NCBI GenBank assembly: GCA_046537975.1
Contig: JBKHJR010000027.1
Span: 1 to 32,981, forward strand
DNA: 32,981 nt
Direction of reading: 5' to 3'
Source of the DNA: JAWLDV01 sp046537975
Lineage (GTDB): Bacteria; Desulfobacterota; Desulfobulbia; Desulfobulbales; SURF-16
A program made the translations under genes and the position numbers. The notes below the pieces were generated by a model. That model did no database searches. It had not been told where the DNA came from and worked only from the letters and a program-made list of their open reading frames with translations. Below, one piece after another: positions 24,015 to 31,577 of this stretch (position 1 is the first letter of the stretch; each line of letters opens with the position of its first letter).

Positions 24015-25142
24015 TTACTTTTCCTCTACCCGGGGATCAGGGGAACTGTCCGGTACTACACTGTTGTCTATGACTGCCTTTACGCCTTCCCGGAGTTTGT
24101 GCCGGCCGGAAATAACCACTTTCTCTCCAGGCTCAAGTCCTTCATCCACCGCCACCTGGCTGCCCCTGGTCCGGCCCAGAGCCACGAATCTCCGGGAAGC
24201 CTTGTAAACCGGATTTCCTTTATGCTCCTCATTCAGAGGGGAGAGAAGGAAAACCACATTCCCATACGGGTTATAATCTACAGCTGTCTGGGGAATGGTG
24301 ACAACTTCCTCTTTCTGGGGCAAAAGGATATTTACCTTGCCGAACATCCCGGGCCTTAGTTTTTTCCCCTTATTGTCCAGGGTGGCCTGGATATTGAAGC
24401 TGCGGCCGCCTCTGGTTATCCTGGGGTCAATGGCCGTTATTCTGCCTCTAAATTCCTGGTCAGGCCAGGTATCGACAGAGAAAACCACATCCCGGCTACG
24501 ACTCAACTTCTCAAGTTTCTGCTGGGGAAGTGAGAAGTTTAGATACAGAGGTTGAAGGCTCTGCAGGGATACCAAGGGGACACCGGGTTTCAGGTACTGA
24601 CCCAGATCAACCTGTTTCAGACCCAATTCCCCGGAAAATGGCGCTCGTATTTTCTTTTTGGACAGGAGGGCTTTCTGGCTTTCCACCGAGGCCCGGGCCT
24701 GCTGGTACTCGGCCTTGGCCTGGTCCAGTTCAGCCTGCGGGGAGGCATTGTTTTTAACCAGCGGTTTGATCCGGTTCAGCTGGATTTTACTGAGCCGTTT
24801 GACGGCCTTAAGCCTTTCCAGCTCTGCCTCTTCAGTGCTGCTGTCCAGCTTGACCAGCACTTCTCCCTTGTCCACCCGGTTTCCGGATTCAAAGGTTATT
24901 TCAGTTACCATACCAGGAACTTCACCGGTGACCTGAACCTGGTTTATGGCCTCAAGTTCACCTGTGGTCTCCATATAGGGCTGCCAGGTACTGGAAGTTG
25001 CGTCTACGGCGGCTACTGTTTTTGGAGGGGTTGTCTGGTTGGCCAGATATTTCTGGGTCTTGAGGTTGACAAAGTACTTCCAGCCGAAGACCCCGCCGAA
25101 GATCAGGACGAGTATTAACAGGGCTATAAAAACACGTTTCAT
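24015..25142 (-). CDS. RND efflux membrane-fusion (periplasmic adaptor) protein
   Basis: A 375-residue adaptor with an N-terminal signal anchor (RVFIALLILVLIFGGVFGWK, 3-22), barrel-sandwich/lipoyl halves (YMETTGELEAINQVQVTGEV at about 56-75, and KKKIRAPFSGELGLKQVDLG at about 161-180), a short alpha-hairpin (about 98-160) and a beta-barrel plus membrane-proximal domain after about 190. KIRAPFxG is the hallmark of HlyD/AcrA adaptors. It links the RND pump to an outer-membrane channel. The first gene of the operon, it starts at an ATG with a moderate ribosome site (AGGA) and ends 5 bp before the RND gene. Confidence 0.92.
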   Translation of the reverse strand: MKRVFIALLILVLIFGGVFGWKYFVNLKTQKYLANQTTPPKTVAAVDATSSTWQPYMETTGELEAINQVQVTGEVPGMVTEITFESGNRVDKGEVLVKLDSSTEEAELERLKAVKRLSKIQLNRIKPLVKNNASPQAELDQAKAEYQQARASVESQKALLSKKKIRAPFSGELGLKQVDLGQYLKPGVPLVSLQSLQPLYLNFSLPQQKLEKLSRSRDVVFSVDTWPDQEFRGRITAIDPRITRGGRSFNIQATLDNKGKKLRPGMFGKVNILLPQKEEVVTIPQTAVDYNPYGNVVFLLSPLNEEHKGNPVYKASRRFVALGRTRGSQVAVDEGLEPGEKVVISGRHKLREGVKAVIDNSVVPDSSPDPRVEEK

Positions 25143-25354
25143 TTCATTCCTGTAATGGTTTTTATGAATTGAATCCTGGATTACTCAGGCAAGTTTTATG
25201 TTAATTATACCCGAAACTTGCAGGAATCAGGTAAAACACAAAATGTGTCTATTGGTTTTTAAGAATAAAAGCTTTTTTTGTAAAGAAGATTGTTGCTATC
25301 AGAGTGTGGAGACCGAGTAGGCTGGCAGGGGAGGCTGATATAAAGAATTGATAT
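25143..25354. other. Gap before the RND operon with a possible -10 element
   Basis: No gene seen. On the minus strand a perfect TATAAT lies at 25209-25204, about 62 bp before the adaptor start. No good -35 element is found at 16-18 bp, so an activator may be needed. Confidence 0.3.
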
Positions 25355-25398
25355 AAAAAAGGAGAAAACCGGACCGTCGAGTAATGACGGCCCGGTCT
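25355..25398 (-). terminator. Rho-independent terminator after the tetraheme cytochrome gene
   Basis: On the minus strand CCGG-g-CCGTC pairs with GACGG-t-CCGG around an ATTACTC loop, followed by a T-rich tract (TTTTCTCCTTTTTT). It lies about 42 bp after the cytochrome stop codon and fits its orientation. Confidence 0.75.
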
Positions 25399-25439
25399 GG
25401 AGATCGGGCAGTATGCTGTTAGCCCTGAAGGATTTCAGA

Positions 25440-25868
25440 TTAACAACCTTCTATTCCCCTGGTTTTTGTTTGTTTTTTAGTGTGGCAGGAACTGCATCCG
25501 GTCGGTCCTTTTTTGCCGTTGATCCCTTCTCTGTGACAGGTGAGACAGTTGGTATGGAAAATATCCTTTTCCTTCCGGAGTTCCTCATTATCGAAATTCT
25601 CATTGTGACAGCTGTCGCACTTGAGCCGGGCGGTATTATCCATGGCCCCGATCTCCTCAGCAGTTAAGGGTTGTTGATCAGTATCATGGTGACAGTCGCC
25701 GCACGATACACCCAGGTCAAGGTGAGCCTTGTGGTTAAAGTGAACCGGTCTTTTTCCTTCCAGAGTGATTTCCTTTTCCGGAAAGGTCTGGTTTGCAGCC
25801 ATACCGATGCCGAAAGTTAGAGCAATTGTTCCGATTGTGATTAGAGTTTTAAGGTTTCTTTTCTTCAT
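25440..25868 (-). CDS. Periplasmic tetraheme cytochrome c3-type protein
   Basis: A 142-residue secreted cytochrome. A Sec signal peptide (residues 1-25, KKRN then TLITIGTIALTFGIGMAA) is followed by four heme sites: CGDCH (56-60), CDSCH (84-88), CLTCH (108-112) and CSSCH (125-129). HFNHKAHLDLGVSCGDCHHD (about 43-62) supplies axial His ligands in the class III (c3) style, VxFxHxxH...C. All four sites are CX2CH, unlike classical Desulfovibrio c3, which has two CX4CH. Such proteins shuttle electrons among periplasmic hydrogenases, dehydrogenases and membrane complexes. It has a strong ribosome site (AGGAGGT) and is monocistronic, closed by the terminator at 25355-25398. It could serve the anchorless molybdoenzyme, though that is inference. 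Confidence 0.88.
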   Translation of the reverse strand: MKKRNLKTLITIGTIALTFGIGMAANQTFPEKEITLEGKRPVHFNHKAHLDLGVSCGDCHHDTDQQPLTAEEIGAMDNTARLKCDSCHNENFDNEELRKEKDIFHTNCLTCHREGINGKKGPTGCSSCHTKKQTKTRGIEGC

Positions 25869-25934
25869 GATTCTACCTCCTGTTTTAATGATGGGAAAAG
25901 TTTCCTGTTTGATTCTATAATAGGTATTTTTTTA

Positions 25935-25964
25935 GATGTCCGATAGCCTACATAGGCCGATGTC
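25935..25964. promoter_or_regulatory. Possible operator between the cytochrome and HTH genes
   Basis: In the divergent 25869-26119 gap, a perfect GCCTA-CA-TAGGC dyad (25946-25957) is bracketed by a direct repeat of GATGTC (25935-25940 and 25959-25964). It could be a binding site for the neighbouring HTH protein or another regulator. No further gene is seen in this 251-bp gap. Confidence 0.3.
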
Positions 25965-26119
25965 ATCCCTACATTTCAATAATATCAGGTAGCTAAATAT
26001 ATGGTGTAAGCTATGTTTTTCCCCTGTTTTTTGTTGATTTCCGGTCTTGATAGCCTCTATTCTGATTAGTTTGCCATAGGTGATTGCTTTTATCCGGACA
26101 AAAGGATAGGATTCGGTAG

Positions 26120-27100
26120 GTGCCTACAAAGGAATGTGATGATGGATTTGTTATAATTGATTTTATGGAAAAGGGAGCAGAAAATGTCGCCGGCAGGCAG
26201 ATGGTGGAAATTGACGGGATAAAAATAAGAAAGATCCGGGAAGAAAAGGAGCTTACCCAGCTTTATGTGGCGACTGTGGTCGGAGTCACCACTGACACAA
26301 TATCCCGGTGGGAAAACCGTAAATATCCTTCCATTAAACGGGACAACGCCCTGAAACTGGCCGGGGCCCTGGATGTTGATCTGGAAGCGATTATTGATCA
26401 GCCGGTGGATCAGGCTAGTCCTGAAAAAGAGCCCCGCACCCGGAAGCCTGTTTCCGGATGGAGAGAAAAATTTCCCGGAATAAAATTATCCGCCTTAATT
26501 CTTCTTATACTGGTCGGTGGCATGGGACTGCTGTTTATTTTAAAAACCGCCGAAGAGCGGGAACCTGTTCAAGTCACCGCCCGGAGAATAATGCCGGAAC
26601 ATGCCCCGGCTGGATCGGTTTTTCCGGTTTTAATCAAAATATCGGTCAAGGAGAGCGGACCTTTTTCTCTTATTGTTAAGGAGTATCTTCCTGAGGGCTG
26701 CCGGGCTCTTAAAGGAGTGCCCCGGTTTAACCTGACCGGTAAAGGGGGTAGGGAATTGAAATGGGTCAGTAGGGTGGAAGGCACCGCTGATATCGCCTAT
26801 CTTGTTAAGACCGTAAAAAATCCGGAACCGGCTGAACTTACCGGTTTTAAGGGTGAGATCGTCGTGGGCAGCAAGGCTGCCAGCCGGGATATTTCCGGGG
26901 ATAGTTCTGTTAATCCCGCACCTTATCACTGGGTGGATGAAGATCGTGATAGTATAATAGATGATGAAGAGATTCTGGCCTTTTATGATATGTTCAGTGA
27001 CGTGGAACTGGATATCGAAAAAGATCTGATTGACGAGATCTGGGCATCCAAGGGATATGAATGGGATGAGAAGAACAGGCAGTATGAAATATTACCATGA
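26120..27100 (+). CDS. Membrane-anchored Xre/HTH protein with periplasmic domain and EF-hand-like loop (RodZ-like layout)
   Basis: Up to 326 residues. The N-terminal Xre helix-turn-helix is at about 31-90 (KIRKIREEKELTQLYVATVV, then TDTISRWENRKYPSIKRDNA), then a basic/proline linker, one membrane helix (about 122-142, LSALILLILVGGMGLLFIL) and a periplasmic beta-rich domain (150-255; RRIMPEHAPAGSVFPVLIKI) like bacterial Ig/invasin-type repeats. The C-terminal segment DEDRDSIIDDEEI (about 274-286) fits an EF-hand or dockerin-like calcium loop. RodZ shares the HTH-TM layout, but this periplasmic domain is different. A signal-transducing or cell-envelope role is inferred. The start is uncertain: GTG 26120, ATG 26165 or ATG 26201; none has a good ribosome site. 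The next gene starts 16 bp downstream. Confidence 0.75.
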   Translation: MPTKECDDGFVIIDFMEKGAENVAGRQMVEIDGIKIRKIREEKELTQLYVATVVGVTTDTISRWENRKYPSIKRDNALKLAGALDVDLEAIIDQPVDQASPEKEPRTRKPVSGWREKFPGIKLSALILLILVGGMGLLFILKTAEEREPVQVTARRIMPEHAPAGSVFPVLIKISVKESGPFSLIVKEYLPEGCRALKGVPRFNLTGKGGRELKWVSRVEGTADIAYLVKTVKNPEPAELTGFKGEIVVGSKAASRDISGDSSVNPAPYHWVDEDRDSIIDDEEILAFYDMFSDVELDIEKDLIDEIWASKGYEWDEKNRQYEILP

Positions 27101-27116
27101 GAAATGAACAGGTGAG

Positions 27117-27509
27117 ATGATGCAGAAGAAAGCTTTTGTTGTACCATGTCTTATTCTATTGGCCCTCTTGTTGACCGTTGAGTCCAACGCCGGAGTTAAG
27201 GCCGGGTGGGGGAAGACCCGGGGCAGAGAAGTCGCTTTGGAGATGCGGGTAAGTGAAGCGGTCCCGTCCCTGATTATTGTCCGTCTGCATATGGCTACTG
27301 AATTGCAGATCGTGGGAATAACCCCTGAGCCTAAAAAAAGGGATGACAGCGGTCGGGGCCTGAAGCTGCTGTTTGATGATTTAAAGCCGGGAATCAATCG
27401 GATCACTATAACCGCTGATAAAAGAATCAGGAAACAGGACATTTCCGGAAACATTATGTATAAGGACCCTGATACCGGGACCATGGAAAAAAGCAGTATA
27501 AAATGGTGA
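27117..27509 (+). CDS. Small secreted protein, partner of the HTH membrane protein
   Basis: A 130-residue protein with a Sec signal (residues 1-25, MMQKKAFVVPCLILLALLLT then VESNAG) and a beta-rich mature part of about 105 residues (KAGWGKTRGREVALEMRVSE, then LQIVGITPEPKKRD and ITITADKRI). I do not recognise the family. The strand pattern resembles a small Ig-like or cohesin-like domain, and the neighbour has a dockerin-like acidic loop, which makes a periplasmic pair conceivable. It starts 16 bp after the HTH gene, with AGGTGAG as ribosome site, and probably shares its transcript. It is convergent with the lipase gene (27-bp gap). Confidence 0.7.
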   Translation: MMQKKAFVVPCLILLALLLTVESNAGVKAGWGKTRGREVALEMRVSEAVPSLIIVRLHMATELQIVGITPEPKKRDDSGRGLKLLFDDLKPGINRITITADKRIRKQDISGNIMYKDPDTGTMEKSSIKW

Positions 27510-27535
27510 GTCCTTCTTCTGACTTACCGTAGATA

Positions 27536-28441
27536 TTACTGCCCTCTGTTGCTGCAGAAAGGGGATATGGTGTCGCAGGCGTTTTTCCGGCCTAAGGCAA
27601 TCATTTCCTCGGCCCGATCAAATTCAAAAAAACCACAGGCGTTTTTGGGAATCTCGATAATTATATCAGGTGTATAAGAGGCAAGCTTGAATCTGGCTAT
27701 AGTATTCTGCATGGTCTCTATGGATTTGGTAACAATGTTAACCAGGCCCATAACCTCCGTCTCGCTCTTTTCCTTTTTTTTGTATAATCCTTCAATAAAA
27801 TGGCTGATGGAATGGCGATAGGTCGTTTTATCCGGCTGATCTTCCTCTGCTACTACAGGGTTATCCAGGCTGAATTTTTCTTTACCGCTCAAATTTACGG
27901 CAATGGTGATATCAGTCTGGTCCCGTAGAGTGGGAGCAATAGGGACAGGATTGACCAGGCCTCCGTCCAGAATTGTTCGGCCGTTACTTTCAAAGGGAGT
28001 GAAAAGGGTGGGGGTGGCAATGGAAGCCCGAATGGCGTCAAACAGCGGGCCTTTACTGAACCATACCTCTTTTTCCGTCTCTATATCCGCAGCTACGGCA
28101 GTGAAAGAGATAGGGAGATCTTCGATATTGCATTCCCCGATCAACTCTCTGAGGGTGTTGATAATACGTTCTCCCTTAAACAGTCCCGCTTTGCCGAATG
28201 ACAGATCAAGCAGGCTTATTACATGCCTTCTTTCCAGGGCCAGAGCCCAGTTTTTATAAATGTCCAGTTTGCCGGCAGCATAAATCCCGCCGATCAGAGC
28301 CCCTATGGAGGAACCGGAAATGGCGCGGATATCAAAATTGTTCTCAAGGAGCCATTCGATTATCCCGATGTGGGCCAGGCCCCTGGCCCCACCGCTACCG
28401 AGTACCAAAGAGGCGGTATGTTTTTCCGATATGTCAATCAA
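27536..28441 (-). CDS. Patatin-like phospholipase (RssA/NTE family)
   Basis: A 301-residue lipid hydrolase with the patatin catalytic dyad and oxyanion motif: GSGGARGLAHIG (about 16-27), nucleophile GSSIG (about 43-47) and the DGG motif (ILDGGLVNPVPI, about 157-168). Residues about 230-300 form an extra helical/mixed tail. Such enzymes remove acyl chains from phospholipids and often act in the cytoplasm or at the inner membrane. The start is TTG at 28441: there is no ATG or GTG upstream, the product begins MIDISEKHTASLVLGSGGAR, and the GSGGxRG element must be near the N-terminus. A weak ribosome site (GGGAT) precedes it. Confidence 0.88.
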   Translation of the reverse strand: MIDISEKHTASLVLGSGGARGLAHIGIIEWLLENNFDIRAISGSSIGALIGGIYAAGKLDIYKNWALALERRHVISLLDLSFGKAGLFKGERIINTLRELIGECNIEDLPISFTAVAADIETEKEVWFSKGPLFDAIRASIATPTLFTPFESNGRTILDGGLVNPVPIAPTLRDQTDITIAVNLSGKEKFSLDNPVVAEEDQPDKTTYRHSISHFIEGLYKKKEKSETEVMGLVNIVTKSIETMQNTIARFKLASYTPDIIIEIPKNACGFFEFDRAEEMIALGRKNACDTISPFCSNRGQ

Positions 28442-28641
28442 TTAAATATCCCGGCGTCTTCTTTTAAGTGATTACATGGATTAACGCCCTGGATGGCGTC
28501 TTGATAAGCAGGTACAACCATATTATTATCCTATACCATCATTTCGACGCCGTCCAGATCAAGTGAAGTATTCTGTTCAACCGTTGCCGGTGACAGTCCT
28601 TACAACTTTATTCGTTTTTGGGGAAGCTTTGGTTCCGGAAC
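28442..28641. other. 200-bp gap between patatin and CheR-type genes, with an inverted repeat
   Basis: No gene seen. CTGGATGGCGTC (28489-28500) and GACGCCGTCCAG (28546-28557) form a 12-bp inverted repeat with one mismatch and a 45-bp spacer. It could be a transcript hairpin downstream of the CheR-type gene, or a leader element of the lipase gene. Confidence 0.35.
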
Positions 28642-29457
28642 TTATAGCTTGCGGTATATACCGTGACCACCCATAAGGTCTTCAAAAAAAGTCTGACCTT
28701 CCGGCAGATGTTCCTGACTGCCGATTACCAGTATGCCGTTGGTGGACATGGACCGACTGATCCGGGCCAGGAAGTCATGCTGCAGTGGCAGGTCAAAGTA
28801 GGTGAAGACCAGATTGCGGCACAGCACGAGATGAAAGGGCCCATCCGGCAAAGTGTGCCGCACGTCTTGCTGCCGGAATTTTACCGGTTTACGGAACCTT
28901 TCTTCAAGGCAGTAGCTCCTGTCGACTTTTAGAAAAGCTTCCTTTCGCCACTGTTCAGGGAGATCTTTAACGCTGCTTCCGGGATAGCATCCCTTACCGG
29001 CCCGTTCCAGTAAAAAGGGATCGACGTCAGTGCCCAGAATCTGCAAGGAAATCTCAGGAAATTGTTCTCCCAGACTGAAAAACCAGATCAGGGCCAGGGT
29101 ATAGGGCTCTTCACCGGAGGCACAGCCCACACTCCATAAATGCAGGCATTTCTCTTGTCCGGCCCTGACCTGTTCCGCCAGTTCAGGCAGTACTTTTTTT
29201 GCCAATACAGTGAAGACCTTTTTATCACGATAAAAACGGGAAATTGTTATTCGGCAGAGACTATCCAGGATCTGCCATTCCTCCGGATTATCATCGAGAA
29301 GATTGCGATATTCCTGAAGATCGGCGAGCTTCAGAATCCTGAGGCGTCTGTCAAGGCGTTTGCAAACCTGGCCGCGCACTTTACGGAAGCCGGGCCAACG
29401 CATTCCCAGCCGGGGCAGGGCCCACTGAAGGAAATCTATGCAGTCGTTGTCTTTCAT
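28642..29457 (-). CDS. cheR: CheR-type SAM-dependent methyltransferase
   Basis: A 271-residue protein of the CheR family. The N-terminal helical domain (1-65) ends in the conserved ITISRFYRDKKVFTVLAKKV (about 69-88; T-S-FFRD element with Y for F). The SAM domain follows, with LHLWSVGCASGEEPYTLALI (about 105-124; SxGCSxGEEPYSLA is the hallmark), ILGTDVDPFLLERAGKGCYP (about 140-159), and LVLCRNLVFTYFDLP (about 211-225; CRNVLIYF). CheR methylates chemoreceptor glutamates; orphan forms act with other signalling proteins. No chemoreceptor, cheB or cheA is in the window, so it is an orphan here. It lies before the initiator tRNA on the same strand. Confidence 0.9.
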   Translation of the reverse strand: MKDNDCIDFLQWALPRLGMRWPGFRKVRGQVCKRLDRRLRILKLADLQEYRNLLDDNPEEWQILDSLCRITISRFYRDKKVFTVLAKKVLPELAEQVRAGQEKCLHLWSVGCASGEEPYTLALIWFFSLGEQFPEISLQILGTDVDPFLLERAGKGCYPGSSVKDLPEQWRKEAFLKVDRSYCLEERFRKPVKFRQQDVRHTLPDGPFHLVLCRNLVFTYFDLPLQHDFLARISRSMSTNGILVIGSQEHLPEGQTFFEDLMGGHGIYRKL

Positions 29458-29550
29458 TGTCTGGGAGATCTAAATGGAAATTTGGAAAGACCAGCTATTG
29501 TGACTTCAGCGCCAACATAATAAGGAGGAGAGAAAGGGCTTGCGAAGAAA

Positions 29551-29596
29551 TAAAAAAGCCGGCGGATGTATGACATTGTCACTTTTCCTGCCGGCT
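29551..29596 (-). terminator. Rho-independent terminator after the initiator tRNA
   Basis: On the minus strand AGCCGGC (29596-29590) pairs with GCCGGCT (29563-29557), followed by TTTTTTA. It sits 16 bp after the CCA end and ends the tRNA transcript. Confidence 0.8.
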
Positions 29597-29611
29597 GTAT
29601 CCCTTTTGTGA

Positions 29612-29688
<77 letters not shown>

Positions 29689-29874
29689 TCAGATATAAAA
29701 TAATATACTCTTTTATTAACAAACGTCAAGAGAAGAACCGCCATGTATTAAAAAGAAATTTTGGTGGTACTGTGGATAGCAATATTGTTTTCCGGACTTT
29801 TAATAATAGTAGTTATTAATATTGTTAATGCTGTTTGATATTGTCATTCCAGAGACATAACTAAAGTTAGGATA

Positions 29875-29905
29875 TTTTTCTTATTTACTATGGTCCTAAG
29901 AAAAA
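29875..29905. repeat. 9-bp inverted repeat upstream of the pentaheme cytochrome promoter
   Basis: TTTTTCTTA (29875-29883) and TAAGAAAAA (29897-29905) are perfect inverted copies with a 13-bp spacer, ending 7 bp before the -35 element. This is a possible activator site; it could also be an AT-rich hairpin without regulatory meaning. Confidence 0.4.
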
Positions 29906-29911
29906 CAATTT

Positions 29912-29941
29912 TTGACAGATCGCAGCGAACAATCCTATAAT
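29912..29941 (+). promoter_or_regulatory. Consensus sigma-70 promoter of the pentaheme cytochrome gene
   Basis: TTGACA (29912-29917) and TATAAT (29936-29941) are perfect -35 and -10 hexamers, 18 bp apart. Transcription would begin near 29948, about 60 bp before the ATG at 30008. Such a strong promoter usually needs a repressor to be regulated; the dyad at 29951-29974 is well placed. Confidence 0.85.
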
Positions 29942-29950
29942 TTAAGTGAA

Positions 29951-29974
29951 TAACCATTCAGTCAAAAATGGTTA
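29951..29974. promoter_or_regulatory. Perfect 8-bp dyad just after the pentaheme cytochrome start site
   Basis: TAACCATT (29951-29958) and AATGGTTA (29967-29974) are perfect inverted copies with an 8-bp spacer, covering about +4 to +27. This is a plausible repressor operator or a short leader hairpin. Confidence 0.5.
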
Positions 29975-30007
29975 AAATTATAAAGTTAATTAAAATGGAG
30001 GAATACT

Positions 30008-31342
30008 ATGTGGGATAAAGTGAAGATGTATTTGATTGTCTCTTTTTTCATGTTTCCGGCCATAAGTTTGGCCGCTGACATGGGTTCTCATTCCTATAAG
30101 GATTTCAAAAAACCGCAGGAATGCGCCATGTGCCATAAGGAAATTGCCCAGGAGTGGGAGCAGAGTCTTATGTCTCAATCTTTTACCCATGAATGGGATC
30201 AGGTCGAGTATTTCAAGCTGGCCTTGCCCCATGCCCGAAAACTGGAAAAGGTGGCCGGCATCAAAGGAGGCTGTATATCCTGCCATGCTCCCCTGGCTTT
30301 TTTAAGCGGTGATATCCCCCCGAAGGAGGCGGCTGAAGAGACCCGGGCCAATGAAGGGGTAAGCTGCGAGGTCTGTCATAATATAACCGGAACCACGGAA
30401 GAGATCCCCTTTAACGGCAGTTACAAGATTAAACCCGATGACGTTAAAACCGGCCCCCGCAAGGATGCCGAAACTTCCTATCATGATTCCCAATATTCCG
30501 ATTTTCTGCAGAGCCCCGAGTTATGTGCCACCTGCCATGATGAGAAAAGTCCTTACGGAGCCACGGTCAAATCCACCTACCGGGAATGGAAAGAGGGCCC
30601 TTATGCCGAGGAGGGGGTAAGGTGTCAGGATTGCCATATGTATAGGGCTCCCGGTAAATCCGCCCCGGGAGGCAAAGAACGGGATGATGTCGCCCATCAT
30701 GTCTTCCATGGCTCCCACTTCACTAATAAGCTCAGCGGAGCGATTGACTTGGCCCTTTACTCGGAAAACCAGGAGGTTAAACAGGGTAATACAGTAAAGA
30801 TAAGGACTGAACTTTTCAACGGCAAAGCCGGCCACTTCGTGCCTTCCGGGTCTACAGAGGAAAGAATGCTCTGGCTCCGGGTTGTAGCCATCGATTCCCT
30901 TGGCCGGAGTTATGATCTTACTGTCGAGCCCAAGGGATTTGAGGGGGAAAAGTATACCATTGCGGATCCCGAAGCCCTTGCCTATCAGGCGATTGGAGAG
31001 ATCATGGAACTGGAGGATTATGATGGCCTGAAAAGGGACGGCAGTGTCCCGGAAGGTTCCAGGATATTCCGGCGTCCTTTCTTTGATCCCAAGGACAGAA
31101 TGACTGTCTGTCAATGGTATACTGCTAATAATACCAAGGTTGACTATCGTATAGGCCCCCGGGAAACCAAAATTGAAAACTATGTCTGGGAGGTACCGAA
31201 AGATATTGCCCCGGGGCCGGTAACCATAAAGGCCAATCTTCTGTACAGCCAGATTCCCAGCTCAGTCGGAGAATTTTTTGATCTTCCTGAAAAAGAGTAT
31301 GAAGCCATGCTGGTCAACCGCGCTGAATTAGTTCTGGACTGA
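30008..31342 (+). CDS. Periplasmic pentaheme c-type cytochrome, c554-like
   Basis: A 444-residue secreted protein. A Sec signal (7-22, YLIVSFFMFPAISLAA) leads to five heme sites: CAMCH (39-43), CISCH (89-93), CEVCH (120-124), CATCH (173-177) and CQDCH (206-210). A beta-rich domain without heme follows (about 225-444; GNTVKIRTELFNGKAGHFVP, ETKIENYVWEVP). The heme spacing and the NEGVSCEVCHNI and EEGVRCQDCHM blocks fit the cytochrome c554 family, which has four hemes in ammonia oxidisers, so one is extra here. It is likely an electron carrier or a redox partner for the octaheme enzyme encoded 235 bp downstream. A consensus promoter and ribosome site (GGAGG) give high expression. Confidence 0.88.
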   Translation: MWDKVKMYLIVSFFMFPAISLAADMGSHSYKDFKKPQECAMCHKEIAQEWEQSLMSQSFTHEWDQVEYFKLALPHARKLEKVAGIKGGCISCHAPLAFLSGDIPPKEAAEETRANEGVSCEVCHNITGTTEEIPFNGSYKIKPDDVKTGPRKDAETSYHDSQYSDFLQSPELCATCHDEKSPYGATVKSTYREWKEGPYAEEGVRCQDCHMYRAPGKSAPGGKERDDVAHHVFHGSHFTNKLSGAIDLALYSENQEVKQGNTVKIRTELFNGKAGHFVPSGSTEERMLWLRVVAIDSLGRSYDLTVEPKGFEGEKYTIADPEALAYQAIGEIMELEDYDGLKRDGSVPEGSRIFRRPFFDPKDRMTVCQWYTANNTKVDYRIGPRETKIENYVWEVPKDIAPGPVTIKANLLYSQIPSSVGEFFDLPEKEYEAMLVNRAELVLD

Positions 31343-31454
31343 TATTTATTTATCCCGCTTTTTCAGGGGCAGGCCGGGGACCTGCGGTCTGAATTCCGCC
31401 CTTACGAGGAGAGTTCGGGCAAAAATAGGTCCTGCCGGCCTCACTTCCTTATAT

Positions 31455-31468
31455 TTGATTTAGGTCAA
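31455..31468. promoter_or_regulatory. Fnr/Crp-superfamily binding site at -41.5 of the octaheme gene
   Basis: TTGATTTAGGTCAA matches the TTGATNNNNATCAA core of Fnr/Dnr-type regulators with one change (G for A). Its centre (31461.5) is 41.5 bp before the start site predicted from the -10 at 31491-31496. That is the class II activation position, where the regulator takes over the -35 role. Confidence 0.72.
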
Positions 31469-31490
31469 GAAATGGTGCTTTTGATGAAAA

Positions 31491-31496
31491 TATAAT
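31491..31496 (+). promoter_or_regulatory. -10 element of the octaheme cytochrome gene
   Basis: A perfect TATAAT with no good -35 hexamer upstream; an Fnr-type site takes that position. Transcription would begin near 31503, 75 bp before the ATG at 31578. Confidence 0.7.
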
Positions 31497-31577
31497 CATG
31501 AGTAATCGTTTCGGGACTTAATCGTGTCCTTGAAAGGAGATTGCTTGTCAATACCAACTTAATAGGGGGGGAGAAAA

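Larger units (their letters stand above)
31343..31577. other. 235-bp gap between the two multiheme genes, with foldable segment and promoter
   Basis: No gene is seen. The segment 31375-31443 can fold as a branched structure: AGGCCGG pairs with CCGGCCT, ACCT with AGGT, and an inner GCGG/CCGC hairpin. No T-tract follows, so it is not a simple terminator. The second half carries the Fnr-type site and -10 element listed separately. Confidence 0.4.
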
